A DNA stretch of 64,000 bases, taken from Chitinophaga sancti. GTDB taxonomy: Bacteria > Bacteroidota > Bacteroidia > Chitinophagales > Chitinophagaceae. Positions 63,413 to 64,000 of the stretch are shown in pieces; within the stretch, counting starts at the first letter, position 1, and each line of letters begins with the position of its first letter. A program made the translations under genes and the position numbers. The stretch is taken from positions 5,146,001 through 5,210,000 of the forward strand of contig NZ_CP139972.1 in assembly GCF_034424315.1 (NCBI RefSeq), written 5' to 3'. The notes beneath the pieces were generated by a model. The model did no database searches, had not been told where the DNA came from, and saw only the letters and a program-made list of their open reading frames with translations.

Positions 63413-64000
63413 ATGTTACACAAAACACGCGGTATAGTCCTCAGAACGGTTAAGTATGGCGAAACCAGCGCCATCGTTACGATTTTCACAGAGCTGTTCG
63501 GTATCCAGTCTTACATGGTCAACGGGGTTCGTTCTTCGAAGCCCAAAGCCAAGGGCAACCTGTTTCAACCAGGTAATATTCTGGAGCTTGTGGTGTATCA
63601 TTATGAGCAAAAAACTATTCAGCGGATCTCCGAATTCAAGCTGGGTTACATCTACACTTCCCTGCACTTCAATATTGTCAAAAACACGGTAGCGCTTTAC
63701 GTTATCGAGTTATTGCAGAAAAGCCTGAAACAACCGGAGCAGCACCTGGAACTCTATTACTTTGCTGAAACAGCACTGGCAGCCCTCGATCAGGCACCAC
63801 TGGGTATAGCAGCGAATATCCCTTTGTATTTTACTTTGAAACTGGCAGAGCAACTGGGTTTCCGCCTGAACGGAAGGTTTTCTGAATACGCGCCTTTCCT
63901 CGATCTGCAGGAAGGTTCTTTTACAGACCTGCCTCCACATCATAACAATTACCTGGATGCTACGAACAGTGAGATCACAGATCGCCTGTTCCAGTGCCAT
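63413..64000 (+). CDS. recO: DNA repair protein RecO (partial, 3' end outside window)
   Basis: 196 codons from the ATG at 63413 run uninterrupted to the window end. N-terminal OB fold starting MLHKTRGIVLRTVKYGETSA and IVTIFTELFGIQSYMVNGVR, with the basic KPKAKGNLFQPG loop, then the helical domain (LYVIELLQKSLKQPEQHLELY, LKLAEQLGFRLN). RecO loads RecA on SSB-coated DNA with RecR. The C-terminal zinc region is outside the window. Confidence 0.95.
   Translation, partial: MLHKTRGIVLRTVKYGETSAIVTIFTELFGIQSYMVNGVRSSKPKAKGNLFQPGNILELVVYHYEQKTIQRISEFKLGYIYTSLHFNIVKNTVALYVIELLQKSLKQPEQHLELYYFAETALAALDQAPLGIAANIPLYFTLKLAEQLGFRLNGRFSEYAPFLDLQEGSFTDLPPHHNNYLDATNSEITDRLFQCH

Noticed and set aside
1..64000. 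CRISPR arrays, tRNA, rRNA, prophage
   Set aside because: Intergenic gaps were read for regular repeats, tRNA T-loop sequences and phage genes; none was seen. Two gaps are long but only AT-rich.

Overview
The window reads as a chromosomal segment of a Bacteroidota bacterium, most probably a member of the Chitinophagaceae (Chitinophaga-like). The evidence is three SusD-type lipoproteins and two SusC-type TonB receptors, the type IX secretion protein PorZ, a cargo protein with a CHU_C (T9SS type B) sorting domain, a MoxR/DUF58/BatA block, single-chain GlyRS, few Shine-Dalgarno sequences, and several exact matches to the Bacteroidota -7 promoter box TAnnTTTG. Most of the window is housekeeping and envelope genes. 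No tRNA, rRNA, CRISPR array, prophage or integrase was seen. Taxonomy is inferred from gene content only.

Layout. 1-3.4 kb: 3' end of a SusD gene, a SIMPL-domain protein and a lectin/PKD adhesin with a T9SS sorting domain. 3.4-15.3 kb: mfd, a flavin reductase, glyQS, a BrkB membrane protein, MazG-like and dtd proofreading enzymes, an unknown membrane protein, arfB, a Wzx-like flippase and an MBL hydrolase. 15.3-25.3 kb: a large pseudo-peptidase/propeller outer-membrane protein, a lipid kinase, creD with its small regulator and a partner membrane protein under a shared operator, a class III aminotransferase, gamma-carbonic anhydrase, two tiny tandem lipoproteins and rsgA. 25.3-29.4 kb: a short Bat-type operon (moxR, DUF58, BatD-like, batA). 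29.7-38 kb: small conserved genes, cyclophilin, gcvH, an OmpA lipoprotein, prfA, an amidohydrolase, an MscS channel, a thioredoxin-fold protein and a MerR regulator. 38-47.5 kb: an M23 peptidase, alaS, a PDZ protein, an aldehyde dehydrogenase, gatB and a TlpA-like lipoprotein. 47.7-58.5 kb: two consecutive SusC/SusD operons preceded by a transposase-derived gene. 58.7-64 kb: an MMPL transporter, porZ and the start of recO.

How the genes work together. The SusCD pairs import an unknown nutrient; no glycosidase, peptidase or ECF sigma/anti-sigma pair lies beside them. PorZ belongs to the machinery that would export and anchor proteins such as the lectin/PKD adhesin. creD and its neighbour appear to be controlled by the wHTH protein encoded between them.

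The most interesting signals are: (1) an intact IS1595-like transposase ORF whose three catalytic positions are all replaced, sitting upstream of a SusCD operon; (2) a near-identical 15-bp dyad operator before both creD and its partner gene; (3) two overlapping micro-lipoprotein genes sharing a Cys...GCP pattern; (4) a 51-nt repeat placed just beyond the terminator of both SusCD operons; (5) several start codons 4-8 nt downstream of a -7 box, suggesting leaderless mRNAs; and (6) families of intergenic hairpins and short repeats.
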